A DNA stretch of 64,000 bases, from assembly GCA_000720375.1 (NCBI GenBank), contig JOAA01000010.1, forward strand, positions 124,001 to 188,000, written 5' to 3'. The stretch's first letter is position 1. The number at the start of each line of letters is the position of its first letter. Positions 1-13,035 of this stretch are shown piece after piece. The position numbers and the translations under genes were made by a program. The notes beneath the pieces were generated by a model that saw nothing but the letters and a program-made list of their open reading frames with translations, ran no database searches and was not told the DNA's origin. Source of the stretch: Rhodococcus rhodnii. GTDB taxonomy: Bacteria > Actinomycetota > Actinomycetes > Mycobacteriales > Pseudonocardiaceae.

Positions 1-5
1 AGGGC

Positions 6-331
6 TTACGTGTCGCCGCGACGGCTGAGGTACGTCTGCAGCCGCTCGTGACGGAATTGGTACTCCATTCCGACGGACCGCAGAACACCTCGGCGATGGG
101 CGTCCTCGACGAAGTTCAGCAAGCCCCACCGGGCGAATCCGGAAAGACTGGGCCAGAGATGGTTCATCGCCCACCGGGTCCACGCCGCCCCAAAACCTCA
201 CTGGACATCCCGCTCGCACAAAGCAGGATTCCAATGAGGGCCACCGCCGCCACTGTTTCCGGGTTGTTCGTCATCACCGAACTCACGGCTTTGCGCAGAC
301 TGGGCCGGAACCTGAATGGCGAGATCTTCAT
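6..331 (-). pseudogene. Frameshifted 3' end of a NACHT-type protein
   Basis: Read leftwards, one frame gives a short basic stretch followed by a hydrophobic segment (about 331 to 200). A second frame, from 197 to the TAA at 6-8, gives an aromatic-rich tail containing the motifs GVLRSVGMEYQFRHERLQ and YLSRR. Actinomycete NACHT-domain proteins commonly end in a similar block (GVLR..G..YQFRH..LQ), so I read the two frames as one gene end broken by a frameshift near 198-200, where the second frame has a TGA. No NTPase motif lies in the window upstream of it, so only the last 60 to 110 residues are present. The family call rests on the tail motif alone. From 332 to 550 I see no gene. Confidence 0.4.
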
Positions 332-550
332 TCGGTGACCACCTCGTCGCCTGAGAACAACATTCGCCAGCACCCGCCGCCGATGTTGTCCTTGGTTGTG
401 CTTCTGATGCTGTCGATGGGTATCGTCCGCGCCGGGCGCCCACAGGCCTACCCGTGGAACTCCAACGAACCCGCGACGGTTCGGGATATACCAGGCCGCG
501 AGTCTCGGCTTCGTCCCGCCATTGCCGCTCGACGAGTCTTGCAACATTCC

Positions 551-605
551 AGCACTGATGAATTTGCCCCCGACGCAGCGCATCGGGGGCAAATTCATCA
601 GTGCT
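551..605 (-). terminator. Perfect 23-bp hairpin after aroG
   Basis: The arms 551-573 and 583-605 are perfect inverted repeats enclosing a 9-nt loop, starting one base after the aroG stop codon. The position and the GC-rich core (CCCCCGA/TCGGGGG) make it a transcription terminator for aroG. No T-run follows, which is common for actinomycete terminators. Confidence 0.8.
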
Positions 606-606
606 G

Positions 607-2004
<1,398 letters not shown>

Positions 2005-2051
2005 CTAAGAGGTCGGCAAGACGGTTTTATCGTCAGGCAGGATTGGGCGTC

Positions 2052-3059
2052 ATGTCCCCACTTCCCCGCACGACCCGGTTGGACAGGCAGACCGCGAACC
2101 GGTTGCTCGACACCGCCGTCGCCAACGTCCAGCGTGACTATCCAGTGCACTGGACCAGGCTGATCGCCGGTCCCGAGGACCTGGTGCCGCACCGGACACT
2201 GCACCCCGTGTTCGCTGGGTCGTACGACTGGCACTCGTGCGTGCACCAGACCTGGCTGGCGGCCCGGCTGCTGCGCCACGACCCGAACTTACCCTCGGCC
2301 GCCTCGGCGAAATCCGTGCTCACCTCCTTGATCACTCCCGAGGGCTGCGCGACTGAGGCGGCATATTTCTCCACCGGTGCGGGTCGCCACTGGGAGCGCC
2401 CGTACGGCTGGGCCTGGTTGTTGACGTTGGACGCGGAGCTCGCCGCAACCCCGTGGTCGGTGGCTCCGCTCAGTGAGGTTCTCCGGGCGAACTGGCTCAC
2501 CTGGATCCAGGACGCACGGTTCCCTGTCCGTGTGGGAACTCACGCGAACACCGCGTTCGCAGTTGGTCTCGTGTTGGACGCCGCACGCGCGACCGGCGAC
2601 ACCGAACTCGCCGAGGCGTGCACGTCCGCGGCACTGCGCTGGTACTTCGACGACGCCGGATACGGCGGGTTCGAGCCGGACGCGGCCGACTTCCTCTCCC
2701 CCGCGCTGGCCGAGGCCGACCTGATGCGCCGGGTCCTGGACAGCGCGGAGTTCGCGCAGTGGTTCGACGCGTTCCTGCCGGACCTGACCGCCGACCGTTG
2801 GCAGATCCTGCGCGAGCCGGTGCCCGTCGACGACCCGAGCGGCGCTCACGGCTCTCATCTGTCCGGCTTGATCTTGTCCCGTGCCTGGGCATGGCGATCC
2901 ATCGCCGACTCGTTGCCGTCCTCGCACCGGTACGTCTCGCTGGCCGAAGAGGCGTCCGAGGATCATTCCGCGGTCGGCTGGAACTACGTGTTCGGCTATG
3001 GCTACGCGGCCGAACATTGGCTCGGCACATTCGCGGCATATCTCGAATTAGGCACTTGA
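2052..3059 (+). CDS. DUF2891 family protein
   Basis: A 335-residue soluble protein with no signal peptide or membrane segment. Near residue 50 it has the stretch HPVFAGSYDWHSCVH, which is the hallmark of DUF2891 proteins, and further His/Trp-rich stretches follow (TGAGRHWERPYGW; THANTAF). The aromatic and His-rich helical pattern resembles alpha/alpha-barrel sugar-active or metal-binding proteins, but the family has no function that I know of. I prefer the ATG at 2052 to the TTG at 2043. It is divergent from aroG across about 56 bp and stands alone. The call is to family only. Confidence 0.85.
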   Translation: MSPLPRTTRLDRQTANRLLDTAVANVQRDYPVHWTRLIAGPEDLVPHRTLHPVFAGSYDWHSCVHQTWLAARLLRHDPNLPSAASAKSVLTSLITPEGCATEAAYFSTGAGRHWERPYGWAWLLTLDAELAATPWSVAPLSEVLRANWLTWIQDARFPVRVGTHANTAFAVGLVLDAARATGDTELAEACTSAALRWYFDDAGYGGFEPDAADFLSPALAEADLMRRVLDSAEFAQWFDAFLPDLTADRWQILREPVPVDDPSGAHGSHLSGLILSRAWAWRSIADSLPSSHRYVSLAEEASEDHSAVGWNYVFGYGYAAEHWLGTFAAYLELGT

Positions 3060-3195
3060 CGAACTTGGAACAAAAGTCACGTTATCTCATAACAAATGAG
3101 GTGCGGAACAGTCACGGCTCCCATCCACGGTAACGAGGCACTTCCGGCGACCGACAGCGTCCACCGAAAGGGACGCGTAAACGTGGGGAGACGTT

Positions 3196-4437
3196 ATGGT
3201 CGCCGGTTATGCCGTCGTCGATGTGGAAACCACAGGGCTGCACCCCGGATGGAACCATCGAATAGTCGAGGTTGCCGTCGTCCAGCTCGACGACAGCGGT
3301 CAGTTCATTGACGAATGGTGCACACTCGTCAACCCCGAGAGGGATCTGGGGCCGCAGCACATCCACGGAATTTCAGCGGCGGAAGCACGCAGATCGCCGC
3401 GGTTCGCCGAGATAGCGGGCGACCTCGGCAGCCGCATCGCGGGCCGGATGGTCGTGGGTCACAACGTCTCGTTCGACCTGCGGTTTCTCGCCGCCGAGTT
3501 CGCCAAACTCGGTGGTCGAGTGCCATTGGACGACAAGGCGGCGTTGTGCACCATGCGTTTGTCGGACGAATACCTGATGGCGCCCGGCAGATCGCTGGCG
3601 ACCTGCTGCAAGGCCGCAGGAGTGGTTCTCGGCGAGGCACATTCCGCATTACATGACGCCAGAGCGACCGCGGAATTGCTCGCGTGTCTTCTGCGCACTG
3701 TCGGCGAGCCGGAACCGTGGTTTGACCACTGGCAGGAGGTAACCAGCCGACGGTGGCCGGAACTTCCATCGCCTACCGGACAGGAAGTCCGGAGAGGAAC
3801 AGCTTCAGATCGCAGCCATTTCCTCGCACGTCTGGTCGATGGGTTGCCGAAAGTGTCGCATCCGCTCCGAGCGGACGAATATCTGGCCGTGCTGGACCGA
3901 GCGTTGCTTGACCGGTATCTGTCGGTGACAGAACAGGATGAACTAGTCGGGACGGCCCAGGATCTCGGGTTGTCGCGGGGCGATACCAGGGATCTGCACC
4001 ATCGCTATCTGATGGCACTGGCCATGCGGGCGTGGGCCGACGAGGTGGTGACCGACTCCGAAATGGCGGATCTGCGTCTGGTCGCCGCGTTGCTTGGTCT
4101 GCCGGACAACGAAATCGACGGCACCGTGACCGCCGCGCGACAGCTGGTCGGGCTCATCACGAAGTCCCGTGCGAACTTCCGTCTGCGGCTCGGCGACCGC
4201 GTGGTGTTCACCGGCCAGATGCGGCTGTCGCGTGAAGAATGGACCGAGCGTGCCCAGAAGGCCGGACTCAGTGTGCACAACAGCGTGACCCGGTCCACGA
4301 AGCTCGTCGTCGCCGCGGACCCGGATTCGCTCTCCGGCAAGGCGAAGAAGGCACACACGTATCGGATCCCGATCGTCACCGAGGACGCGTTCGAGACGTT
4401 CCTCGACCGCATGCCGGTTCATCACGCGAAGGGATGA
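3196..4437 (+). CDS. DnaQ-like 3'-5' exonuclease with C-terminal BRCT domain
   Basis: The N-terminal ~170 residues form a DEDDh exonuclease. The first motif is VDVETTG (D9, E11), the second is GHNVSFDLRFL, and the third is HSALHDARATAEL with the general-base His and the last Asp. A helical linker of about 150 residues follows, and then a BRCT domain at about 325-410 (FTGQMRLSREEW; STKLVVAADPDSLSGKA). This architecture recurs in actinobacteria as a stand-alone proofreading or repair exonuclease distinct from the replicative epsilon subunit. By family it should trim 3' ends of DNA (possibly RNA), with the BRCT directing it to damage or partners; its exact pathway is unknown. GGGGAG at 3184-3189 supports the ATG at 3196. 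It converges on metH. Confidence 0.9.
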   Translation: MVAGYAVVDVETTGLHPGWNHRIVEVAVVQLDDSGQFIDEWCTLVNPERDLGPQHIHGISAAEARRSPRFAEIAGDLGSRIAGRMVVGHNVSFDLRFLAAEFAKLGGRVPLDDKAALCTMRLSDEYLMAPGRSLATCCKAAGVVLGEAHSALHDARATAELLACLLRTVGEPEPWFDHWQEVTSRRWPELPSPTGQEVRRGTASDRSHFLARLVDGLPKVSHPLRADEYLAVLDRALLDRYLSVTEQDELVGTAQDLGLSRGDTRDLHHRYLMALAMRAWADEVVTDSEMADLRLVAALLGLPDNEIDGTVTAARQLVGLITKSRANFRLRLGDRVVFTGQMRLSREEWTERAQKAGLSVHNSVTRSTKLVVAADPDSLSGKAKKAHTYRIPIVTEDAFETFLDRMPVHHAKG

Positions 4438-4473
4438 CCCAGGGCTGATCGATGATCGTGCAGTCGAGTCCCC

Positions 4474-8076
<3,603 letters not shown>

Positions 8077-8079
8077 GAT

Positions 8080-8102
8080 CGCCTCCCATCATCTGGGAGG
8101 CG
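8080..8102 (-). promoter_or_regulatory. RBS-sequestering hairpin of metH
   Basis: In the metH mRNA, CGCCTCCC (8102 to 8095) can pair perfectly over 8 bp with GGGAGGCG (8087 to 8080), leaving a 7-nt loop. The second strand contains the metH Shine-Dalgarno GGGAGG (8082-8087). The first strand shares six bases with the 3' strand of the riboswitch pseudoknot (8098-8103), so the two pairings exclude each other. This is a sequence-level expression switch: ligand-bound aptamer frees the RBS, and ligand-free RNA hides it. Confidence 0.8.
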
Positions 8103-8171
8103 CCCTTGTTCACCTTGATGCCAGGCCGAGCGTGGCGGACCGGCGCGGTCCGTTGCAGCGCCTCTCGGCCT
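8095..8171 (-). promoter_or_regulatory. S-adenosylhomocysteine (SAH) riboswitch
   Basis: Read on the minus strand, the P1 strands AGGCCGAG (8171-8164) and CTCGGCCT (8130-8123) are perfect partners. Directly inside P1 comes AGGCGC (8163-8158), then the conserved TGCAA, a P2 hairpin CGGACC/GGTCCG, and GCCACG before the P1 3' strand. Downstream, GCGCCT (8103-8098) complements AGGCGC as the pseudoknot P4. This is the order of elements in SAH riboswitches, which occur upstream of ahcY, metH and metF and act as on-switches. One core base departs from what I know of the family (CCACG where CCAGG is usual). The pseudoknot pair differs from the Ralstonia example but still pairs, which supports the fold. 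Confidence 0.85.
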
Positions 8172-8593
8172 AGAGCACGTAGGTTACCGGGAAAGCGCGA
8201 GCCTTGCACACATCCTCCAGCTAGCCTCGACCAACTTGCGTCGCGTGGCATAGGCAAGGGACGTCCACCTCGCCAAACTGTCCTGCACCAATTTTAACGG
8301 TGCTGGATGTGGACACGTGGTCGCAGTCAGGCGTTGCCGCGATCAACCCGATGACCGACGCGAGCACAGTCAGGGCCCCGGCCTCGGAAGGACTGCTGTG
8401 ACGGGCGTTCTCATTCCCGCGCTTCGGCGTCCAACCGGTTAGGAATCGCCTACCACTCCGTGCTCTCACATTTTGGGAATACGGCCGGCGGGAGTGCGAC
8501 CCGAATGGCCGAGGCCGCCATGGCCATCCAGGAACACCGCGAGCCCATCGAACGACTGACATGGCGAGCACTCCCGCACTGAGATGAGGCCCC
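8172..8593. other. Intergenic gap with one doubtful small ORF
   Basis: This gap separates the metH leader from the next rightward gene and must contain the metH promoter, which I cannot place. The only coding candidate is 8460-8582 on the plus strand, a GTG start giving 40 residues and ending 11 bases before the ATG at 8594. It has no clear Shine-Dalgarno and I recognise no family. It may be a leader peptide of the DUF429 gene or simply chance. Confidence 0.3.
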
Positions 8594-9583
8594 ATGCGCA
8601 CAGTCGGTGTCGACCTGGCGGTTCAACCGGACAACACGGCGATCGCGGTGGTGGATTGGCCCGCCGACCGAGCGCGCGTGGTCGACATCCAGATCCCCGC
8701 GGATGACGACGCTGTGCTCAAGGCCGCCGAAACAGCAGACAAGGTCGGTATCGACTGCCCACTCGGCTGGCCTGACGTGTTCGTTCGGTTCTTGCGCAGC
8801 TTCCACGAAGGCTCCCACGCGGCTATCCCGCCGGTCGCGGACGCCGATTGGCGACGGTCAATGGCCAATCGGGTCACCGACCTGCGAGTCCGGGACGACC
8901 CTCACTTGAATCTGAGGCCGCTCAGTGTCGCCGCCGACCGCATCGGGCTGACCGCGATGCGAGCGGCACGGCTCCAGGCGTTGCTTGCGGAGAAAGGGCA
9001 TGACGTCGATCGAACCGGTACTGGACGCATCGTGGAGGTGTATCCGGCGGCCGGACTGGTCCACTGGAACATGAACCACCGCCTGTACAAAGGCAAGGAC
9101 AACCAGGCGAATCTGGCCAAGCTCGTCGGCGAGTTGCCTGGCTGGCTCGACCTTGGCGATCACAAGACGCTCTGCGAGACCTCAGATCACGCGTTCGATG
9201 CGGTCATGGCCGCTTTGATCGCCCGGGCAGCGGTTCTCCGCCGCGTCACGATGCCCTCGGCAGGCGAGCTTGCCGCCGCGGTCCGTGAAGGCTGGATCGC
9301 CGTGCCGACCTGCGCAATCGATGACCTGGTCGGGAAAGGCGGAGCGCGAACGTTCAAGGATGACGACGAGGCCTATCTCGCATGGCAGGCAGCCCACCTC
9401 GACCTGTTCGTGATCAACGCCGAGCGAAGCATGAATCCCAAGACGATGGTCTTGCACCGAGCCAGCTGCGGCAAGATCACCGGGGCTCCACCGTGGACCG
9501 GGTCATACGTGAAGATCTGCGGCACCCGGGCGGAACTCGGCGAGTACCCGACGGCTCGCCCCTGCCAGATCTGTCGCGCTTGA
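8594..9583 (+). CDS. DUF429 domain protein with C-terminal CxxC domain
   Basis: A 329-residue soluble protein. The N-terminal ~220 residues match DUF429, a predicted RNase H-fold family. It opens with the strand TVGVDLAVQPDNTAIAVVDW, which carries an acidic residue at the position of the first catalytic Asp; next comes GIDCPLGWP, and SDHAFDAVMAALIARA holds the last acidic pair. Residues ~250-329 form a separate module (AYLAWQAAHLDLFVIN, then LHRASCGKITG, a Trp-Thr pair, Lys-Ile-Cys-Gly and a final CQIC). In actinomycetes this small Cys-containing module is found attached to diverse proteins. The pairing suggests a nuclease-like core plus a targeting or metal-binding tail, which is inference. 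GATGAGG precedes the start, and a same-strand ankyrin gene follows after 79 bp. Confidence 0.75.
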   Translation: MRTVGVDLAVQPDNTAIAVVDWPADRARVVDIQIPADDDAVLKAAETADKVGIDCPLGWPDVFVRFLRSFHEGSHAAIPPVADADWRRSMANRVTDLRVRDDPHLNLRPLSVAADRIGLTAMRAARLQALLAEKGHDVDRTGTGRIVEVYPAAGLVHWNMNHRLYKGKDNQANLAKLVGELPGWLDLGDHKTLCETSDHAFDAVMAALIARAAVLRRVTMPSAGELAAAVREGWIAVPTCAIDDLVGKGGARTFKDDDEAYLAWQAAHLDLFVINAERSMNPKTMVLHRASCGKITGAPPWTGSYVKICGTRAELGEYPTARPCQICRA

Positions 9584-9662
9584 TGACCGATGGGGCGACG
9601 ATGGTCGATGTCACTGGGTGGTTGCGGGCTTTGCTGGACGGTTGATCGACCCGGGACCTAAC

Positions 9663-10946
9663 GTGACAGCCGTGGACCTGCATAGCGCCGTAGCGAGCGG
9701 TGATGCGGATGCGGTCCGTGCGCTGCTCGCGACTGGGGCGGCGTTGTCGGTCACCGACGACGACGGCAACACGCCGCTTGAGGTCGCGAAGGATCCGGAT
9801 ATCGCCCGGCTGCTCATTTCCGCCGGCGCTCCGGTCCGGACACCTGGGGACACGTCTCCGCTCCACCGGGCCGTCGAGTTCGGGTGGACGGATGTTGCCG
9901 ACATGCTGCTTGAACGCGGCGCCGATCCCGGTAGCCGGGATGAGTTCGGGGATCTTCCGCAGGATCTGTTACCCGCCGGCCCTTCTGAGTTACGGGAACG
10001 GATGGCGCGCAGGCTGCGCTATCACGGGAGGTCGGCGCGGTTAGGGCTCGATGAGGTCGAGCATGGCCCGCAGCAGACTGTCGCCATCCGGCCGCATCGG
10101 GCCGAGGCGCTGACCACCATGTATCGGGGCACCGTGCTGGTTCGGTGGGAGCTTGAGCCGAAGATCAAGCCCTTGGAGATCCTGCGGGTCGGCTCACGGA
10201 CCGACTTACGGGGGCCGGTCGGGTCGTTCACGGGTCCGCTCGTCGCGTTCGCCGGGGAGAAGTCCGTTCAGTTCAGGCAATGGGCCGCGGTTCGGCTGAC
10301 GCACGAGCTCCCCGACGTCCCCACCGGCTGTCTTGCCATGTCGCCGGAGGGGGACCGGCTCGCGATCGGCGGTAACCAGAAGCTCCGGATCGTGGACACC
10401 TTGACCGGCGCGACTCTCGCCAGCGACGAGGACATCGACCACGCCGACTGGGAGGGCCTTGGCGACGCTCGGGTCACGCCGCAGTTCTCGCCGGACGGCC
10501 GCAGGCTCGCTGTCGGCAACTCGATGCGGGGCAGCTGGTGGTTGACCGTCCTGGATGTCGGGCGGGACGGACATCTGCGGCATCGCTACGACCGGCGGGA
10601 TCCGCAGCCGTGGAGTTCCGAAGTGTCCGGAACGCTCCGCTTCTCCCCCGACGGCGAACTCGTCGCCATGTGGGTTCATCCGACCGGCGTCGTGGCCACC
10701 CGATCCGGTACAGGTGAGGCCGCGTGGAACCACCAGATCGAGTCACGCACCGGCACCCTCTGTTTCACCGGTGACGGACGGACCCTGGCCGTCGGCACCG
10801 CGGCCGGAGTGTCCTGGTTGGACGCTTACACCGGCAGGCCTCGTGGCCGCGAAACCACTTTCGGTGCCGTGAACGACATCGCGTTCGCCGACCACTGCGG
10901 CATGCTCGCGGCCACGAGTACCGGGCTGCACCGACTGATGGGCTGA
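9663..10946 (+). CDS. Ankyrin-repeat protein with WD40-like propeller region
   Basis: About 427 residues from the GTG at 9663. In-frame codons further upstream add an unlikely Pro/Gly leader. Residues 1-115 hold about three ankyrin repeats (DLHSAVASGDADAVRALLATGAAL; NTPLEVAKDPDIARLLISAGAPV; SPLHRAVEFGWTDVADMLLERGADP, each written here in part as pattern). The rest is rich in beta-propeller blades such as SPEGDRLAIGG, SPDGRRLAVGN, SPDGELVAMWV and TGDGRTLAVGT, each 40-60 residues apart. Both modules mediate protein contacts, and no enzymatic motif is visible. No signal peptide is seen, so it should be cytosolic. The combination is uncommon in bacteria. It lies just downstream of the DUF429 gene and converges on the NAD(P)-binding gene with only 4 bp between stops. 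Confidence 0.75.
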   Translation: MTAVDLHSAVASGDADAVRALLATGAALSVTDDDGNTPLEVAKDPDIARLLISAGAPVRTPGDTSPLHRAVEFGWTDVADMLLERGADPGSRDEFGDLPQDLLPAGPSELRERMARRLRYHGRSARLGLDEVEHGPQQTVAIRPHRAEALTTMYRGTVLVRWELEPKIKPLEILRVGSRTDLRGPVGSFTGPLVAFAGEKSVQFRQWAAVRLTHELPDVPTGCLAMSPEGDRLAIGGNQKLRIVDTLTGATLASDEDIDHADWEGLGDARVTPQFSPDGRRLAVGNSMRGSWWLTVLDVGRDGHLRHRYDRRDPQPWSSEVSGTLRFSPDGELVAMWVHPTGVVATRSGTGEAAWNHQIESRTGTLCFTGDGRTLAVGTAAGVSWLDAYTGRPRGRETTFGAVNDIAFADHCGMLAATSTGLHRLMG

Positions 10947-10950
10947 AAAA

Positions 10951-11568
10951 TCAGTACCCGACCGTGAACCGGGTCCGGTGGTGCCGGGGTTGTTCGAGTT
11001 CGTCGAGCACCGCCACCGCGAGGTCTTCCATCGAGATGAACGACCAGCCTTCGGCGTTGACCAACGCTTCGTCCTTGCCCACTCGGTACTTTCCAGTGCG
11101 CACACCGGGTTCGAGAACGATGGGCGGGCTCAAGTACACCCAATCGGCTGAAGTTTCCGCACGGCACACGTCGAGTTGTTGTGCCGAGGCCAGCGCGATC
11201 GGTTGCAGTTCACCAGGAAAGTCCGGTGCGTCCATCACGTAGCCGCCACCTGGCAGAGTCAACGTGCTGGCGCCGCCGATCACCAGAAGCCGGACTCCCG
11301 GGGCGATTCCGGCCAGCACGGCTTTGGTCGTGGTAGCCGCTTCGTGCTCACTGCCAGGTGCCGGACGTGTCGCCAGGATCGCGACATCCTGCCCCTCGGT
11401 CAGCCGCGTGACGTCGTCGGTGTTCGAGGCGTCGCCCGCGACCGCGGCCAAATCGGAGTATCGGGCGGGATCGCGCACTACCGCTGTGACGTCATGGTTT
11501 CGAGACAAGGCTTCGGCTACGACTCGGCGCCCGGCGGTTCCCCCGGCTCCGAACACGGTCATCCGCAT
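10951..11568 (-). CDS. NAD(P)-binding atypical SDR oxidoreductase
   Basis: A 205-residue NmrA/YwnB-like protein. Its N-terminal GAGGTAGRRVV is the dinucleotide-binding glycine loop of atypical short-chain dehydrogenases, and LLVIGGASTL plus YLSPP are typical further on. It lacks the Tyr-x3-Lys catalytic pair, as is usual in this group, so it may be a reductase or a redox sensor. AAGGAG lies just upstream of the ATG at 11568, inside the 3' end of the EamA gene. The two frames overlap by 77 bp, which implies translational coupling in one operon controlled from the marR intergenic region. Substrate unknown. Confidence 0.85.
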   Translation of the reverse strand: MRMTVFGAGGTAGRRVVAEALSRNHDVTAVVRDPARYSDLAAVAGDASNTDDVTRLTEGQDVAILATRPAPGSEHEAATTTKAVLAGIAPGVRLLVIGGASTLTLPGGGYVMDAPDFPGELQPIALASAQQLDVCRAETSADWVYLSPPIVLEPGVRTGKYRVGKDEALVNAEGWSFISMEDLAVAVLDELEQPRHHRTRFTVGY

Positions 11569-12421
11569 TGTTCACTCCTTGAGTTTGGGCCGCTATCAAC
11601 GACACCAGCACGATCAACGCGCCGATCAGTTGTGCGGCACTGAGTTTCTGGTCAAGCGCGAGCCAGCCGACAACGGTGGCGACCACCGGGCTCAGCAGGC
11701 TCAGGAATGTCACGTTCACGGCCGTCAGCGACCGGATTCCACGGAACCACAAGGCATACGTGATCGCGGCGCCGACGATCGAGAGATACGCCAAGCCCAG
11801 CACGTTCTGCCCGGTGATCTCCGAGGGAACGCCTTCGACGATCAACGTGACCGGCAACAGCAGCACACCACCAGCGACGAGTTGCCAGCCAGTGGTCGCA
11901 AGCACTGGCGCAGGCGACACCCAACGCTTGCTCAGCACAACACCGGTCCCCATCACGAACGCACCGGCGAGAGCAGCGAAAACGCCCAACATGTCCAGTT
12001 GTGCGTTGGCACGCAACACAAGCAACGCGACACCGAAAACGCCACCGACCCCCGCCAGCGCTTTGCGCAGCGTCAACCGGTCGTTGAGCACGACCGCGGA
12101 CAAGCCAACGACGATCAGCGGCTGGATCGCGCCGACGGTCGCGGCGACACCTCCGGGAAGCCGGTACGCGGCGAGGAACAGCAAGGGCAGGAAGGCGCCG
12201 ATGTTGAGGGTGCCGAGAACCAAGGCGCGCCACCACCAGTCACCCGACGGCAATCGGCGAGTGACGGCGACGAGCAACAGTCCGGCCGGCAAGGCGCGGA
12301 CGAGCGATGCGAACAGCGGCCGGTCGGGCGGCAGCAGTTCGGTGGTGACGTAGTAGGTGGTCCCCCAGATCATGGGCGCCAGCGCGGTCACCAGGATGAG
12401 AGCGATCCGATTGCTTAGCAC
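11492..12421 (-). CDS. EamA/DMT-family transporter
   Basis: A 309-residue inner-membrane protein with about ten hydrophobic helices in two EamA halves. The first half begins LAPMIWGTTYYVTTELLPP and contains GVAATVGAIQPLIV; the second contains ALWFRGIRSLTAVNVTFLSLLSPVVA. The family exports metabolites such as amino acids or drugs. Substrate cannot be read from sequence. The assumed start is the GTG at 12421, but this lies inside a MarR-type palindrome, so initiation may be at a later GTG. The last ~30 residues are polar and overlap the start of the oxidoreductase gene. It is divergent from a marR gene, the classical arrangement of an efflux system and its ligand-released repressor. Confidence 0.9.
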   Translation of the reverse strand: MLSNRIALILVTALAPMIWGTTYYVTTELLPPDRPLFASLVRALPAGLLLVAVTRRLPSGDWWWRALVLGTLNIGAFLPLLFLAAYRLPGGVAATVGAIQPLIVVGLSAVVLNDRLTLRKALAGVGGVFGVALLVLRANAQLDMLGVFAALAGAFVMGTGVVLSKRWVSPAPVLATTGWQLVAGGVLLLPVTLIVEGVPSEITGQNVLGLAYLSIVGAAITYALWFRGIRSLTAVNVTFLSLLSPVVATVVGWLALDQKLSAAQLIGALIVLVSLIAAQTQGVNNADDRVRSRGNRRAPSRSRSLVSKP

Positions 12422-12480
12422 TAAGACAATGTATCTTAGGGCTAAGCTACCTGGCTAGAGTGAAGTAGCTCACCGCTAAG
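12414..12480. promoter_or_regulatory. MarR operator cluster (CTTAG-N2-CTAAG)
   Basis: Two identical-type palindromes, CTTAGcaCTAAG (12414-12425) and CTTAGggCTAAG (12435-12446), lie 21 bp apart, which is two helical turns. A further CTAAG half-site is at 12476-12480 just before marR. This is the expected layout for a MarR dimer pair repressing both the EamA gene and its own gene. The repeats are seen directly; the assignment to this MarR protein is inference from position. Confidence 0.75.
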
Positions 12481-12501
12481 ACATTTCGCTACCATGTCGG
12501 C

Positions 12502-12999
12502 ATGGCGGACCATGTCGACATGGTGCTCGAACAGTGGCACCAAAGGCGTCCTGACCTGGACGTTTCCCCGATGGGCGTGATCGGGCGGCTGAACCGGGTG
12601 AACCGGCTGATCAGCGGCGAGCTGGAGAAGACGTTCGCCCGGTACGACCTCGACCGGGCCTCGTTCGACGTGCTCGCGACGTTGCGACGGTCCGAGCCGC
12701 CGCATCATCTGACGCCGAACGACCTGGTGAAATCCTCGATGGTCACGTCAGGCGCGGTCACCCAGAGGCTGGACCGCTTGGAAAGGCGCGAACTGGTCCG
12801 CCGCTCACGCAACGAAGTGGATGGGCGCAGCGTCGTCGTCTCACTGACGGACAAAGGCTGGGATCTGATCAACGAGGTGCTGCCTGAGCACATCGCGACG
12901 GAGAACCGCGTCCTGGCCGGACTCACCGCGAAACAGCGGGACACACTGGCCAAGACTCTGCGGGAGCTACTGGAATCCCTTGGTGACACCCAGGAGTGA
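12502..12999 (+). CDS. MarR-family transcriptional regulator
   Basis: A 165-residue winged-helix repressor. The recognition part is at about 65-110 (LVKSSMVTSGAVTQRLDRLERRELVRRS) and is followed by the wing NEVDGRSVVVSLTDKGW, the standard MarR signature. Dimerisation helices lie at both ends. It is divergent from the EamA transporter and oxidoreductase genes, with CTTAG-N2-CTAAG palindromes between them. It therefore probably represses both directions until a small phenolic or drug-like ligand binds. The Shine-Dalgarno is weak, and an out-of-frame ATG lies 8 bp upstream. Confidence 0.93.
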   Translation: MADHVDMVLEQWHQRRPDLDVSPMGVIGRLNRVNRLISGELEKTFARYDLDRASFDVLATLRRSEPPHHLTPNDLVKSSMVTSGAVTQRLDRLERRELVRRSRNEVDGRSVVVSLTDKGWDLINEVLPEHIATENRVLAGLTAKQRDTLAKTLRELLESLGDTQE

Positions 13000-13004
13000 A
13001 AGCA

Positions 13005-13022
13005 GGCGGGCCGAGGCCCGCC
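13005..13022. terminator. Bidirectional hairpin between marR and VWA genes
   Basis: GGCGGGC (13005-13011) pairs with GCCCGCC (13016-13022) across a 4-nt loop, in the 36-bp gap between two convergent genes. Confidence 0.7.
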
Positions 13023-13035
13023 CACTTCCGGGTAT

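Noticed and set aside
8095..8171. SAM-IV or SAM-II riboswitch before metH
   Set aside because: The characteristic SAM-IV core is missing, while all SAH riboswitch elements and the pseudoknot are present.
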